Below are positions 1 through 9,246 of a stretch of 49,682 bases of DNA, one piece after another (position 1 is the stretch's first letter; each line of letters begins with the position of its first letter). This DNA comes from Acinetobacter celticus (lineage in GTDB: Bacteria; Pseudomonadota; Gammaproteobacteria; Pseudomonadales; Moraxellaceae): contig NZ_MBDL01000004.1 of the NCBI RefSeq assembly GCF_001707755.1, forward strand, positions 17 to 49,698. Reading direction: 5' to 3'. The position numbers and the translations under genes were made by a program. The notes beneath the pieces are model-generated. The model was not told the DNA's origin. It saw nothing but the letters and a program-made list of their open reading frames with translations, and ran no database searches.

Positions 1-31
1 CCGCTAAATAATAAATAGATTTTTTTTTATT

Positions 32-64
32 AAAAAAAAAACCGCCATTAACGGCGGTTTTTTT
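32..64. terminator. Bidirectional Rho-independent terminator
   Basis: A perfect CCGCC/GGCGG stem extended by A/T pairs, with a six-base loop, is flanked by an A-run on one side and a T-run on the other. It can end minus-strand transcripts from the porin gene as well as any plus-strand gene left of the window. Confidence 0.8.
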
Positions 65-193
65 ATGATCTCAGCACAAGAATAGAACCAATAAAATATG
101 AACAAATAAAATACAAAAAATCTTATTTTAAATGACTCAAGCCATCTTTAAAATTCGATACTTTTTATTACAACCTATTTTATTCATCATTTT

Positions 194-1426
194 TTAGAAA
201 TAATAACCGATATTAATATTCAATTGATTCTCCCATTGGTTACTTCCGCCAGATGCTAGGCTTTGTCCATAATCGCTACCACCAATATATGGATTGTTTT
301 TTCCAAACAACCATTCTGATGCGATATAAAAATTCTTCTTATAGGTAAATGCAGACCCAACAACAAACTGATTAGAATTCAAAAAGTCTTTTTTATCTTT
401 ATCATAATAACTATAATGAACATAAACATTAAAATCATTAATATCTTTAATATTTAATTCCGGAATTTTGTAATTTAAATCGGCACTATAAATAACACCT
501 TTATTGGCAACATTAAACTCCCCATCATAAGAACCAAATGTCGTTTGATCATATGGAGTATCAATATGATTAAATAATGTTATTAACTTCAAACCAACAC
601 GATCATTATTAACTCCATAATGTAAGCCATAAATTTTTCGACTAGCATTATCATCTTTTTTATTTTCAGCATCTAATTTTGAATAATACCCTGATATGCC
701 ATAATTAGCAGTCCAGTCTTCATTTTTTTGTGTGTAGTTATATTGCAAAGCAACAGCATCCTGCTCTTTATATTGCGTACCATTTTCTAAAGACTCATTT
801 GCAGAAACAATTACATTTGAATAATACGCACCATTAGTTGTCCCTTTACCTTTCCAAGCATTCGCAAAATAATAGCCGAGTAATACTTCAGAATTTTCAT
901 TCTTATAATTATATTTTAGACCAACGCGATATAAATCTTCAATACCTGCAATATAAGCAATAGATTCGATTACAGTACTTGTATAATACGGTTGAAAACC
1001 AATTGGCACCTGATTCAAACCAAATTGCACCGCTTGCTTGTCATCAACGGCATATTCGACATAGGCTTTTTTAGGAAAACTGATGTCACCAATATGGTCT
1101 GTATAATCGTAAGGATATGCACCACCTAAAATACGATACTCAAAACTTCCTGATAACTTTTCATAACTAAAATCCGTATTCAAAATTAAAGTATCAAAAC
1201 TTAATTTACGTATATCTCGGTCTGGATCAAAATCAAAACGAGCCCGTATAGCCCCTCCAAAATCAATATGATTTTTCTTTACCTCAGTTTCATTCATATT
1301 TTCATCTGCATAGCTATAGCCCGCAGACATAAATAACAAAGAACATAGTAATAGAGGTACAGATTTAAGCTGACGCTGGGCTAAATCCGATGATTTTACT
1401 TTAGCTGTATCATGTTGAATGTCCAT
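194..1426 (-). CDS. Outer-membrane beta-barrel porin-like protein
   Basis: A 410-residue exported protein. The N-terminus has a long polar n-region, then a hydrophobic stretch (about residues 22-38) ending in a plausible signal-peptidase site after Tyr-Ala near residue 40. The rest is rich in alternating aromatic/polar strands, Tyr, Asn and Gly, and ends in Tyr-Tyr-Phe; a terminal Phe is the usual Bam recognition signal of outer-membrane barrels. The start is supported by an AGGGAAG ribosome-binding site. It is the last gene of a co-oriented stretch with a BCCT transporter and a lyase homologue, so I infer that it lets the transported compound cross the outer membrane. No specific porin family was recognised with certainty and the substrate is unknown. 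A TGTATA half-site lies just upstream, too weak to call an operator. Confidence 0.75.
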   Translation of the reverse strand: MDIQHDTAKVKSSDLAQRQLKSVPLLLCSLLFMSAGYSYADENMNETEVKKNHIDFGGAIRARFDFDPDRDIRKLSFDTLILNTDFSYEKLSGSFEYRILGGAYPYDYTDHIGDISFPKKAYVEYAVDDKQAVQFGLNQVPIGFQPYYTSTVIESIAYIAGIEDLYRVGLKYNYKNENSEVLLGYYFANAWKGKGTTNGAYYSNVIVSANESLENGTQYKEQDAVALQYNYTQKNEDWTANYGISGYYSKLDAENKKDDNASRKIYGLHYGVNNDRVGLKLITLFNHIDTPYDQTTFGSYDGEFNVANKGVIYSADLNYKIPELNIKDINDFNVYVHYSYYDKDKKDFLNSNQFVVGSAFTYKKNFYIASEWLFGKNNPYIGGSDYGQSLASGGSNQWENQLNINIGYYF

Positions 1427-1588
1427 ATTCTTCCCTTAAATATCTCGGTACACATGTATATTTTGATAACACTTATCCCTTCGAATGAATCGAATGAGTT
1501 TTAAATGAAATTTTTCTTAATAAATAATTTTTGCCTGAAGGGCAAAGCTAAAAGTTTACTGACATATATGGTTTATTCCTTTAAATAA

Positions 1589-1606
1589 CCCCCTAAAAAA
1601 AGGGGG
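1589..1606 (-). terminator. Possible terminator after the BCCT transporter gene
   Basis: A six-base C-rich arm and its exact complement are separated by six A residues. On the minus strand this gives a stable GC stem with a T-rich loop directly downstream of the transporter. The following T-tract is short, so termination efficiency is uncertain. Confidence 0.5.
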
Positions 1607-1659
1607 CGAGGAATTATGCAGAAAGCCTATAATCTAGATTAAGTAAAATATGTTGATCA

Positions 1660-3252
1660 TTACTCAACAGGTTTATCGTAGAAAAAGGTTTTGACAATTG
1701 AAACCAGTTGCAACATAAAGATAAAGAGAACGCAGAATCCACCACAAGCAGCTAAATATTTAATGCCGTTAATACCCTGCTCACCGCCACCAAATGCACT
1801 CATGATAATCGCAATTGAACCGATTAAAATACCCCAGATAATACGTTGGTATCCTGGTGCTTCTTCTCCAATCGGCACGTTTTTAGTACACATTCCAGCA
1901 ATCGTAGTGGTCATACTATTTGCAGCAACGGCATAAGCAAACAAACTTAAAACCAGAATCAGTGGAACAATCACCACACCTAATTTAAATGGCAGGTGTT
2001 GTAAAAATGCCCACAAACCAGATACAGCGCCATTATCTTTAATCACTTGTACTAAATTCACCGCACCACTTTCTTGTAAAAATAATGCAGTCCCCCCCCA
2101 AATAGCGAACCAGACTAAAGCAAAACATGAAGGTAAAATCCAGTTGATAATAATGAATTCTTTAATGGTACGACCATAAGAAATCATCGCTAAGAAAAGG
2201 CCCATTAATGGCGCATATGCAATCCACATTGCCCAGTCAAATAATGTCCACCACTGCGTTAATGCTTCTCCACCAATATCACCAGTGTCTAAGCCCCATA
2301 AGAAGAAGTTATCCAACCAAATTGCCATGCCAGCAGTGGATGATTTCAGAATATAAATTGTAGGGCCAGTAATAAATAATAAAATAAGTAAGAAGTATAA
2401 AACCTTAGATTTAATGCTTGCTAAAACCTTAAAGCCCTTATCCAAGCCTAAATATGATGAGAAAGTAAATAAGAAGGTAGTGAATACCCCTAATGCGACA
2501 CATAAAGTTGTTGTAATCTGAATGCCATACGCAATTTTTAAACCTGTTGCAACAACGGTTAACCCTGTACCTAAGCCAGAAGCTAAACCCAGCACAATTG
2601 CCAGCGTTGCAAGAACATCAATGACGTCAGCCACAATTTTATTTTGCGCATACTTACCCAACAATGGCTCGAGTGTTGCCGAAACAGATAAGCCTCTTTT
2701 TTTATTGAAGTACATATAAGCTGCAATTAAACCCGACAAGGTATACATTGCATAAGGAATGAAACTCCAGTTATAAAATGAGCGACCCAGTGCCCAAATT
2801 GCAGTCGCATGGGTATTTGGTTCGACACCAATTTTATTGAGTTCACCATAAATATTACCAAAGTAAATCAACGGTTCATTTGCACCATAGGTAATTAAAC
2901 CGGTTGCAATACCACTACTCAGTGCCATCGCGAACCATCTACCAAAACTCATACTTGGCTTCGCATCTTTACCACCAATACGAATCTGACCGAACTTAGA
3001 CACCAATAATGTTCCCACTAAAATCAGTGAGACCATGGCAACAATTTGATATAGCCAACCAAAATTTTGTAAAGACCAATTAAAAAATAACTTCGTCAGC
3101 GAGATCAGATCTTCACTATGAAAGATACCTAAAATTGCGGTAGAAGAAACCAATAAAAACATGGGAATAAACACCCCCCAACGTACTGTTTTCATCTCGT
3201 TTGAAACACCGTCCAAACGTTCTGTTTCCATCTCTTTTGAAACATCTTCCAT
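1660..3252 (-). CDS. BCCT-family transporter (betaine/carnitine/choline type)
   Basis: A 530-residue inner-membrane protein with about 12 hydrophobic segments, preceded by a charged N-terminal tail. The BCCT signature segment is present around residues 334-366, with the GRTIKEF end of TM8, and a glycine-rich TM4-type segment is seen near residues 113-126. Family members carry quaternary-ammonium compounds, coupled to Na+ or H+ or as exchangers. The TM8 aromatic-box segment reads W340-A-M342-W343-I-A-Y346, where BetP has WAWWISW, so two of the three Trp residues that cradle trimethylammonium in BetP are Met and Tyr here; this points to altered specificity. The AGGA ribosome-binding site supports the start. 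A perfect TGTATATACA palindrome lies about 260 bp upstream, suggesting HutC control. The neighbouring lyase homologue suggests a histidine-betaine substrate; that is inference. Confidence 0.9.
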   Translation of the reverse strand: MEDVSKEMETERLDGVSNEMKTVRWGVFIPMFLLVSSTAILGIFHSEDLISLTKLFFNWSLQNFGWLYQIVAMVSLILVGTLLVSKFGQIRIGGKDAKPSMSFGRWFAMALSSGIATGLITYGANEPLIYFGNIYGELNKIGVEPNTHATAIWALGRSFYNWSFIPYAMYTLSGLIAAYMYFNKKRGLSVSATLEPLLGKYAQNKIVADVIDVLATLAIVLGLASGLGTGLTVVATGLKIAYGIQITTTLCVALGVFTTFLFTFSSYLGLDKGFKVLASIKSKVLYFLLILLFITGPTIYILKSSTAGMAIWLDNFFLWGLDTGDIGGEALTQWWTLFDWAMWIAYAPLMGLFLAMISYGRTIKEFIIINWILPSCFALVWFAIWGGTALFLQESGAVNLVQVIKDNGAVSGLWAFLQHLPFKLGVVIVPLILVLSLFAYAVAANSMTTTIAGMCTKNVPIGEEAPGYQRIIWGILIGSIAIIMSAFGGGEQGINGIKYLAACGGFCVLFIFMLQLVSIVKTFFYDKPVE

Positions 3253-3510
3253 ATACTCATCCTTTTGTATCTATTAGGAGTTAAGTCCATTAAAAATTGA
3301 GTTATGTGCAAATAAAATTCCGTTATCTGCATTCTTAGCATGGATTATTATTTTTAAAATCAATCAAATATGGCAATAGCTCAACTTCCCACTGGTAAGG
3401 AATTTTTAAGAACTACCTAATATTTTTATGATTTCTATGCAAATTCATTCATCCATCCATGTAAGAAATGATCATCTTGTAGCACATAAATCACATTACA
3501 TGATTGAACA

Positions 3511-3520
3511 TGTATATACA
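3511..3520. promoter_or_regulatory. HutC-like operator upstream of BCCT gene
   Basis: TGTATATACA is a perfect palindrome with flanks ACA and AGC. It matches the TGTA-N2-TACA core known for HutC in Pseudomonas and Klebsiella. The same ten bases occur upstream of hutU in this window. It probably links transporter expression to urocanate through HutC. Confidence 0.6.
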
Positions 3521-3685
3521 AGCTGAGTGCGTAAATTTTCTCAAAAAAAAGTTGCCCTTTTTAAACGGTTTTATAGTTTTATTTTTTCTTTTAAGTGGAA
3601 AAATAAATATATATTCTTAATTCGATCCATTTCGAATAAAAATTAAAATAGAATCTTAAATCTATATTCATAGAGGATTGAAGCC

Positions 3686-3717
3686 GAGTTGACTATTTCG
3701 ACTAAAATAGTCAACTC
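3686..3717. repeat. 13-bp perfect inverted repeat after lyase gene
   Basis: GAGTTGACTATTT and its exact complement are separated by six bases, 29 bp past the lyase stop. On the minus strand there is no T-run after the stem, so it is not a textbook terminator. It could be a Rho-dependent 3' end, an mRNA-stabilising hairpin or a protein site. Confidence 0.55.
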
Positions 3718-3745
3718 AAAAATTATAAAAAATGAAAACCTTTAT

Positions 3746-5266
3746 TTAGTTTAATGGACCTATTCTATTTTCCACAATCTCAATAAGTGTTCCATCATGA
3801 ATAATATTTTTTATTGTATTAATAAAACTATAAATATAGGTATCATGACTTGGAATATTAATACTTTTACCCAACACATTAATAATTTCCTGACATGCTA
3901 AGCTTCGCTTTTTCTCTTTCGATAAAAATTGATGGCTATAATATCCAGATAACAACTCAATCGCTAAAATAAACTCTAATTTATCAACAATAGATAATGC
4001 TTTCTTAGAAGCATTATATCCCATCGCAACATAATCCTCCTGATTACCACAGGTAGGCGTATTATCGGTTGTTGCTGGATGAGATAATATTCTCATATCA
4101 TTGAGTAATCCCACCTGAGTATATTGTGGGATCATCAAGCCAGAATTTAATCCTGGCTCTTTAATTAAAAAATATGGAAACCCAGACAAACTACCATCAA
4201 CTAATCGGTTATTTCTACGTTCTGACATTTTCGCTAAATTCGTTGCAGCAATCGCTGCCGTATCCATGGCTAAACCCACATAAGATGAATCCGGATTACA
4301 GGCTGAAATAATCTCTTGCTCATCTAAGTCATGCCATACAATTGGATTATCACAACAAGAATTCATCTCAATTTCTATCGTGACAACCGCATCATTAAAG
4401 ATTTTTTTAACCGCACCATGCAATTGTGGAATACAGCGTAAAGACAACGCATCCTGCAATTTCGTTGGATGTTTTTGCAAAGCAAATTCTGAATCTTTTA
4501 ATAAACGGCGAATGTTAGATGCGGTTTGGCTTTGTTCTGGATGTGGTCGTACCTGCATCACTCGCTCATCAAACGCGACTAAAATTCCTTCAAGCGACTC
4601 TAAGGTCAGTGCAGCAATAATATCGGCAGATTTAGCCGCTTTTTGCATATCATAAATCGCTAAAGCAGCAAGTGCTGTAGTTGAGGTTGTGCCAGAAATT
4701 AACGCTAGACCTTCTTTTGCCAATAATTGAATTGGTTGAATAGCGACAGCCTGTAAAACTTCACTTGCTGCCTGTAATTGACCTTGATAAAAAATTTGAC
4801 CGTGCCCCATTAAGGTCAATGCAAAATGTGCTTCTGGCGCTAAATAACCAACCGAGCCTTCTCTTGGCATCCATGGGATAAGATTTAAGTTCAAAAACTG
4901 ACGGATTGTGTCCAACACTTCAATCCGAACACCACTGTAGCCTTGTCCTAAGTTTTGCAGGATCATGAGCATACAAGCACGAACCTGTTCTTCAGTGAAT
5001 GGTTCACCAACGGATACCGCGTGGGACAAAATTAAATTCTTTTGGAGTTCAGCCGTTTGCTCTAGTGAAATTTTTTCTGAACATAACACACCAAAGCCGG
5101 TGTTGATACCATACATTAATTGATCACTTGCGATCATCTCTTCTAAAACTTCTCGCGATTTTTTAACCCGAGAAATATAGTGTTCCGAGAATACAACTGA
5201 TTTTTTAAAACGGGCAACGTGAATAAATGTGTTTATATCAATTTTATCGCCTAGCATAATGTCCAT
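3746..5266 (-). CDS. MIO-less histidine ammonia-lyase homologue, ergothionase-like; possible histidine-betaine trimethylamine-lyase
   Basis: A 506-residue protein of the HAL/PAL superfamily. Family landmarks are clear: YGINTGFG (Tyr52), His82 in LSHA, SLRC with Arg277, and NQED with Glu410. The MIO loop, normally GSVGASGDLAPL, reads GSVGYLAPEA at 137-146, so Ala-Ser-Gly is absent in frame. Relative to P. putida HutH, Asn195 is Ser191, Tyr280 is Leu274 and Phe329 is Pro325. Without MIO, ammonia elimination from histidine is not expected. MIO-free relatives such as ergothionase expel trimethylamine, a better leaving group, by acid/base catalysis. The gene sits between glutamate dehydrogenase and a BCCT transporter, with a typical hutU/hutI/hutG set upstream. 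I infer hercynine to urocanate plus trimethylamine; ergothioneine is the alternative. Family placement is firm, the substrate is inference. Confidence 0.85.
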   Translation of the reverse strand: MDIMLGDKIDINTFIHVARFKKSVVFSEHYISRVKKSREVLEEMIASDQLMYGINTGFGVLCSEKISLEQTAELQKNLILSHAVSVGEPFTEEQVRACMLMILQNLGQGYSGVRIEVLDTIRQFLNLNLIPWMPREGSVGYLAPEAHFALTLMGHGQIFYQGQLQAASEVLQAVAIQPIQLLAKEGLALISGTTSTTALAALAIYDMQKAAKSADIIAALTLESLEGILVAFDERVMQVRPHPEQSQTASNIRRLLKDSEFALQKHPTKLQDALSLRCIPQLHGAVKKIFNDAVVTIEIEMNSCCDNPIVWHDLDEQEIISACNPDSSYVGLAMDTAAIAATNLAKMSERRNNRLVDGSLSGFPYFLIKEPGLNSGLMIPQYTQVGLLNDMRILSHPATTDNTPTCGNQEDYVAMGYNASKKALSIVDKLEFILAIELLSGYYSHQFLSKEKKRSLACQEIINVLGKSINIPSHDTYIYSFINTIKNIIHDGTLIEIVENRIGPLN

Positions 5267-5436
5267 ATTTTGCTCTTACTTTCCAAGTTGTACGTTTTAA
5301 TTACAGTCATTCATCAATAATCGCTATTGATCTAAAATATCGAATAAAAAAGAAATGCTGAAAACGAAATAGAATAATCAGTCTGTATAAAAGAGGGTGT
5401 GATTATAAATAATATAAAATACTAAAATTCATTTTT

Positions 5437-5472
5437 AAATAGGGTAAAAAGATTGCACTTTTTACCCTATTT
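5437..5472 (-). terminator. Long AT-rich hairpin between glutamate dehydrogenase and lyase
   Basis: A 15-bp perfect inverted repeat (AAATAGGGTAAAAAG and its complement, six-base loop) lies about 75 bp past the dehydrogenase stop. It probably ends that transcript, which would give the lyase its own promoter in the following 170 bp. The T-tail on the minus strand is part of the stem rather than after it, so this is a moderate call. Confidence 0.5.
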
Positions 5473-5548
5473 TAATCACCAGTCTGTTTGTTTTCACTCA
5501 CTCTATCTTGTGTAAAAATAAATAAAGTGAGTGATCCAAATCAGATAT

Positions 5549-6820
5549 TTAGCCTGGGAAAATCCCGCGATCTTGACGTGCTTTCAAAATACGGTCACAT
5601 GCTAAAATATATGCAGCAGTTCTTAAGCTACACACTTTGTCTTCTGCAGTTTGCCATACATCATGAATCGCTTTAATCATGAGTGCGTCTAAGCGTTGGT
5701 TCACTTCTTCTTCTGACCAGAAGAAATTTGCCATCCCTTGAACCCATTCAAAGTAACTCACTGTTACACCACCAGCATTACAAATCACATCGGGTACAAT
5801 CGTCACGCCACGTTCAAGCAGAATATCTTCAGCTGCTGGGTAAGTCGGGCCATTTGCGCCTTCTAAAACCAATTTAGCAGTTAAATTCTGTGCTCTTTCT
5901 GGAGTAATTTGTCCTTCTAATGCAGCAGGGATCAAAATATCCATGTCTACAAGCCAAAACTCATCATTGCTAATTTCTTTAGCGCCAGCAAATCCAGCCA
6001 CACCTTGATGCTGTTCTAAATGTAATTTTAGAGCCTCAACATCCATACCTTCTGGATTATGAACCGTTCCAGTATGATCTTGAATAGCAACAATTTTAGA
6101 TTGAGCATCAGCAAATAAGTAAGCCGCTTCACTACCTACATTACCAAAACCTTGGACTGCAACTTTGGCATCTTTTAAAGGCAGTTGAATTTTTTCTGCA
6201 ACTTGTTGACCTGTAATAAACACACCACGACCAGTAGCTTTTACACGCCCTAAAGAACCACCTAAATGAATCGGCTTGCCTGTTACAACGCCCATTACCG
6301 TATGGCCTTGACCAGACGAGTAAGTATCCATAATCCAGCCCATAACACGTGGATTTGTGCCAACGTCTGGAGCAGGAATATCTTTTTGTGGCCCAATAAT
6401 ATGGCTAATTTCACTGGTATAACGACGTGTTAAACGTTCTAGCTCGCGAGCTGATAATGTTCTTGGATCAACACGTACACCACCTTTCGCGCCACCAAAC
6501 GGTAAATTCATCACTGCAGTTTTAATGGTCATCCAAGCGGATAATCCCATAACTTCATTTAAGTCTACATCTGGATGATAACGAATGCCGCCTTTACCTG
6601 GACCACGTGAAAGATTATGTTGAACACGATAACCTTCAAAATGACGGATTGAACCATCATCCATCACGATAGGAACATCGACAATCAAAGCACGCTTAGG
6701 ACGCTTTAAAGTATCAATATATTCTTCAAGATGATCTAAATAGGGTGCTACACGATCAACTTGTGCTAAATAAGTTTGCCATGCACCATTACTGTCATCG
6801 ATATACGATAAATTAGACAT
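5549..6820 (-). CDS. gdhA: Glutamate dehydrogenase (Glu/Leu/Phe/Val family)
   Basis: A 423-residue enzyme converting glutamate to 2-oxoglutarate and ammonium. The Glu/Leu/Phe/Val dehydrogenase pattern is complete: [11 protein letters not shown] with Lys76, PFGGAKGG with the catalytic Lys112, PAPDVGTN with Asp152 and the dinucleotide fingerprint GFGNVG at 224-229. Length is typical of the roughly 420-residue catabolic NAD-dependent type, though coenzyme use cannot be read with certainty. An AAGG ribosome-binding site supports the start. It lies 82 bp downstream of hutG on the same strand, so the glutamate made by HutG can enter the TCA cycle directly; this makes the cluster a complete route from urocanate to 2-oxoglutarate. 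Confidence 0.93.
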   Translation of the reverse strand: MSNLSYIDDSNGAWQTYLAQVDRVAPYLDHLEEYIDTLKRPKRALIVDVPIVMDDGSIRHFEGYRVQHNLSRGPGKGGIRYHPDVDLNEVMGLSAWMTIKTAVMNLPFGGAKGGVRVDPRTLSARELERLTRRYTSEISHIIGPQKDIPAPDVGTNPRVMGWIMDTYSSGQGHTVMGVVTGKPIHLGGSLGRVKATGRGVFITGQQVAEKIQLPLKDAKVAVQGFGNVGSEAAYLFADAQSKIVAIQDHTGTVHNPEGMDVEALKLHLEQHQGVAGFAGAKEISNDEFWLVDMDILIPAALEGQITPERAQNLTAKLVLEGANGPTYPAAEDILLERGVTIVPDVICNAGGVTVSYFEWVQGMANFFWSEEEVNQRLDALMIKAIHDVWQTAEDKVCSLRTAAYILACDRILKARQDRGIFPG

Positions 6821-6902
6821 TATTCAACCTTAATGAATTTACAATCTGTTCAACTTTATAAATCAAACATCTGTTTAAATATGATTTACTACCTATTTAA
6901 CT

Positions 6903-7826
6903 TTATAAATCAAATATGTAGTTAAATATAATATACGCAGCCAATTTCGCTGTTTTGTGATCCAAATCAAATATTGGATTACACTCCGCAATATCCAGTA
7001 CTTTAATTTTTTCAGAGCGCTTAATCAATTGCAAAATTGGATCAAAGACCGTTAAATCGATGCCTTTTACAGCAGGCGCACTCACACCAGGTGCAATGCT
7101 TGAACTAAATACATCTAAATCAATCGTAATATATAAATAATCCACTTTTTCAATAAAACGACTGACTTTTTCAAACACGCTTTCGATTTGTAAAATATGT
7201 ACATCACGATCGTAAATATATTCACAATTCAAACGATCTGCTGTTTCAAATAAAAATTTGGTATTGGCATGTTTGGCTACACCAATACATAAATAATGAA
7301 ACGGCTTTGCATTTTGCTCAGACAATTGTGCAGCTTGTAAAAATGGCGTACCTGATGATGCCTGCTCAGCTTCTCTGAGATCAAAATGCGCATCAAAATT
7401 AATAATACCAATGTTTTTTTCAGGTTCATGTTTCTGCAAATATTGAAATAAACCACTGAAGCTTCCAAAAGCCACTTCATGACCACCACCCAAAACAATT
7501 GGATGTTGACCTTGTGCCAAAGATTGCGCAACTTGATCTGCTAAACGCGCTTGCGCTTGCTCTAGCAAACCATTTTCACAAATCACATCACCATAATCAG
7601 CAATACTGATGGGTTGATGCACAGGTAGATTAGCCAGTTGTTTACGAATCGCATTGGGTGCATCGGCCGCGCCAATACGCCCTTTATTTCGTTGTACACC
7701 TTCATCGGAACTAAATCCAATCAGGGCAAAATTCGCCGAATCTGATTGATTCATAATTTGAAAAATACGTCGATGGTTGACTGCTGTACCATCATTTCGT
7801 CCATTCCAATCAAATGTACTGGTCAT
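6903..7826 (-). CDS. hutG: Formimidoylglutamase HutG
   Basis: A 307-residue ureohydrolase of the arginase family that hydrolyses N-formimidoyl-L-glutamate to glutamate and formamide, the last hut step. Binuclear Mn ligands are visible in GGGHE (His116), NFDAHFDLR at 143-151 (Asp145, His147, Asp149) and TIDLDVF (Asp236, Asp238). The SAPAV segment after them is also typical. Length fits the HutG branch that acts directly on formimidoylglutamate rather than the deformylase route. It follows hutI after 49 bp and precedes glutamate dehydrogenase, suggesting one transcript. Confidence 0.93.
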   Translation of the reverse strand: MTSTFDWNGRNDGTAVNHRRIFQIMNQSDSANFALIGFSSDEGVQRNKGRIGAADAPNAIRKQLANLPVHQPISIADYGDVICENGLLEQAQARLADQVAQSLAQGQHPIVLGGGHEVAFGSFSGLFQYLQKHEPEKNIGIINFDAHFDLREAEQASSGTPFLQAAQLSEQNAKPFHYLCIGVAKHANTKFLFETADRLNCEYIYDRDVHILQIESVFEKVSRFIEKVDYLYITIDLDVFSSSIAPGVSAPAVKGIDLTVFDPILQLIKRSEKIKVLDIAECNPIFDLDHKTAKLAAYIIFNYIFDL

Positions 7827-7875
7827 TTTAATTCTCTACTCAAATCTTTCGTCCACATTGTTCAACTCTGTATGG

Positions 7876-9081
7876 TTAAACGCTGATCTCTTGACCTTGA
7901 TAAACAATGCGTTTCGATAAATCACCACCGAGCCAATAGGTCAATTCAGATGGATGTTCAATCTCCCACGCAATAAAATCAGCAACTTTGCCTTGCACTA
8001 AACTGCCATGCGAATCTTGCAGACCCAAAGCATGTGCCGCATGGATGGTCACCCCTGCCAACGTTTCTTCAGGTGTTAGACGGAATAACGTGCTACCCAT
8101 ATTTAACATCAGACGTAAAGACAACACTGGCGACGTGCCTGGATTCAAATCTGTTGATAATGCAATACGCACCTGATGTTGTTTCAAAAGATCCATCAGC
8201 GGTAATTTAGTTTCTCTTAGGAAATAAAATGCACCAGGTAATAACACCGCCACGGTGCCTGAGGCAGCCATCGCTTTAACATCATCTTCGGTGATGTATT
8301 CAAGATGATCTGCTGACAATGCTTGATAACGTGCTGCGAGGCTCGAGCCTGCTAAAGAAGATAATTGCTCTGCATGTATCTTCACCGGCAGGTTTAAACT
8401 TTGTGCTGTTTTAAATACCCGTTCAACTTGCTCTGGTGAAAATGCTAAATATTCACAAAACGCATCAACAGCATCAACCAAACCTTCTTGATGTAGCTTC
8501 GGCAACATTTCAGTGCAAATGTGTTCAATGTAAGCATCACTTTGCTCGTGATATTCTGGTGGTAAAGCATGGGCAGCGAGACAGGTACTTTTAACGGTAA
8601 TGGGTAGACGTTGACCAATTTCACGAATAACGCGCAGCATTTTTCTTTCATTAATATAATCAAGTCCATAACCCGATTTAATCTCGATAGTGGTAACACC
8701 ATCTTTGAGCAGGCTTTTGACTCGTCTTAATGCGCTATTAAGTAATTGTTCTTCTGTTGCTTCACGGGTTGCACGTACTGTGCTGGCAATCCCGCCACCT
8801 TGGGCCGCTATTTCTGCATAGCTGACACCTTGTAATCTTTTTTCAAATTCGACACTACGGTTGCCACCAAAAACACTATGCGTATGACAATCAATAAAGC
8901 CTGGTGTTACCCACGCCTGCTGTAAATCAATGGTTTCATCATATTGCGCTTCAGGTAAATCTTGTTGATCTCCAATCCAATCAATCTTATTTCCTAAAGT
9001 CACAATAGCCGCATTTTCAATCATGGAATATCGACCATTTTGCATGGTTGCGACATGACAATTGTGCCAAAGTTTTTTCAT
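7876..9081 (-). CDS. hutI: Imidazolonepropionase HutI
   Basis: A 401-residue amidohydrolase-fold enzyme opening 4-imidazolone-5-propionate to N-formimidoylglutamate. The first metal motif is CHTHSVFGG with His66 and His68. Later motifs include [16 protein letters not shown] and the [10 protein letters not shown] segment with the metal-binding Asp, all usual for HutI, and the length is standard. An AAGGCGG ribosome-binding site precedes the ATG. It follows hutU after 165 bp; in related clusters hutH and a permease (hutT) usually occupy this position, and neither is present here. Confidence 0.95.
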   Translation of the reverse strand: MKKLWHNCHVATMQNGRYSMIENAAIVTLGNKIDWIGDQQDLPEAQYDETIDLQQAWVTPGFIDCHTHSVFGGNRSVEFEKRLQGVSYAEIAAQGGGIASTVRATREATEEQLLNSALRRVKSLLKDGVTTIEIKSGYGLDYINERKMLRVIREIGQRLPITVKSTCLAAHALPPEYHEQSDAYIEHICTEMLPKLHQEGLVDAVDAFCEYLAFSPEQVERVFKTAQSLNLPVKIHAEQLSSLAGSSLAARYQALSADHLEYITEDDVKAMAASGTVAVLLPGAFYFLRETKLPLMDLLKQHQVRIALSTDLNPGTSPVLSLRLMLNMGSTLFRLTPEETLAGVTIHAAHALGLQDSHGSLVQGKVADFIAWEIEHPSELTYWLGGDLSKRIVYQGQEISV

Positions 9082-9194
9082 GACATCCGCCTTAAGCTTT
9101 TAATGTAGCTCTACACAGTGATTTACTTTTTCTTTGTTCATGTTTTAGGAAACAGACCAATCCTTTGTTGAAATTGCATCATCACAATTTCATA

Positions 9195-9225
9195 AGGCTG
9201 TTACCGAACGCATCAATAACAGCCT
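9195..9225. repeat. Hairpin in the hutU-hutI gap
   Basis: AGGCTGTTA and its exact complement are separated by 13 bases, just downstream of hutU. It has no T-run on the minus strand, so it may be an intercistronic processing or attenuating hairpin rather than a full terminator. It sits where hutH/hutT are found in related clusters. Confidence 0.45.
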
Positions 9226-9246
9226 CTTTTAATGCCTTTTACGCGA

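Larger units (their letters stand above)
3253..3745. other. Intergenic region between lyase and BCCT genes
   Basis: No convincing gene. This AT-rich stretch holds a HutC-like operator near its middle and a 13-bp perfect inverted repeat near the lyase end. Its length and the internal operator argue that the BCCT gene has its own promoter. Confidence 0.6.

Noticed and set aside
1452..1465. HutC operator before the porin
   Set aside because: Only the TGTATA half is present; the second half does not match.
4840..4875. Sequencing or assembly error removing the MIO codons
   Set aside because: The loss is in frame and is accompanied by independent changes at other active-site positions, which an isolated error would not produce.
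3746..5266. Calling the lyase gene canonical hutH
   Set aside because: The MIO tripeptide is absent and several other substrate-binding positions are changed, so histidine ammonia-lyase activity is not supported.
5384..5393. HutC operator before the lyase
   Set aside because: Only a TGTATA half-site is seen, with no symmetric partner.
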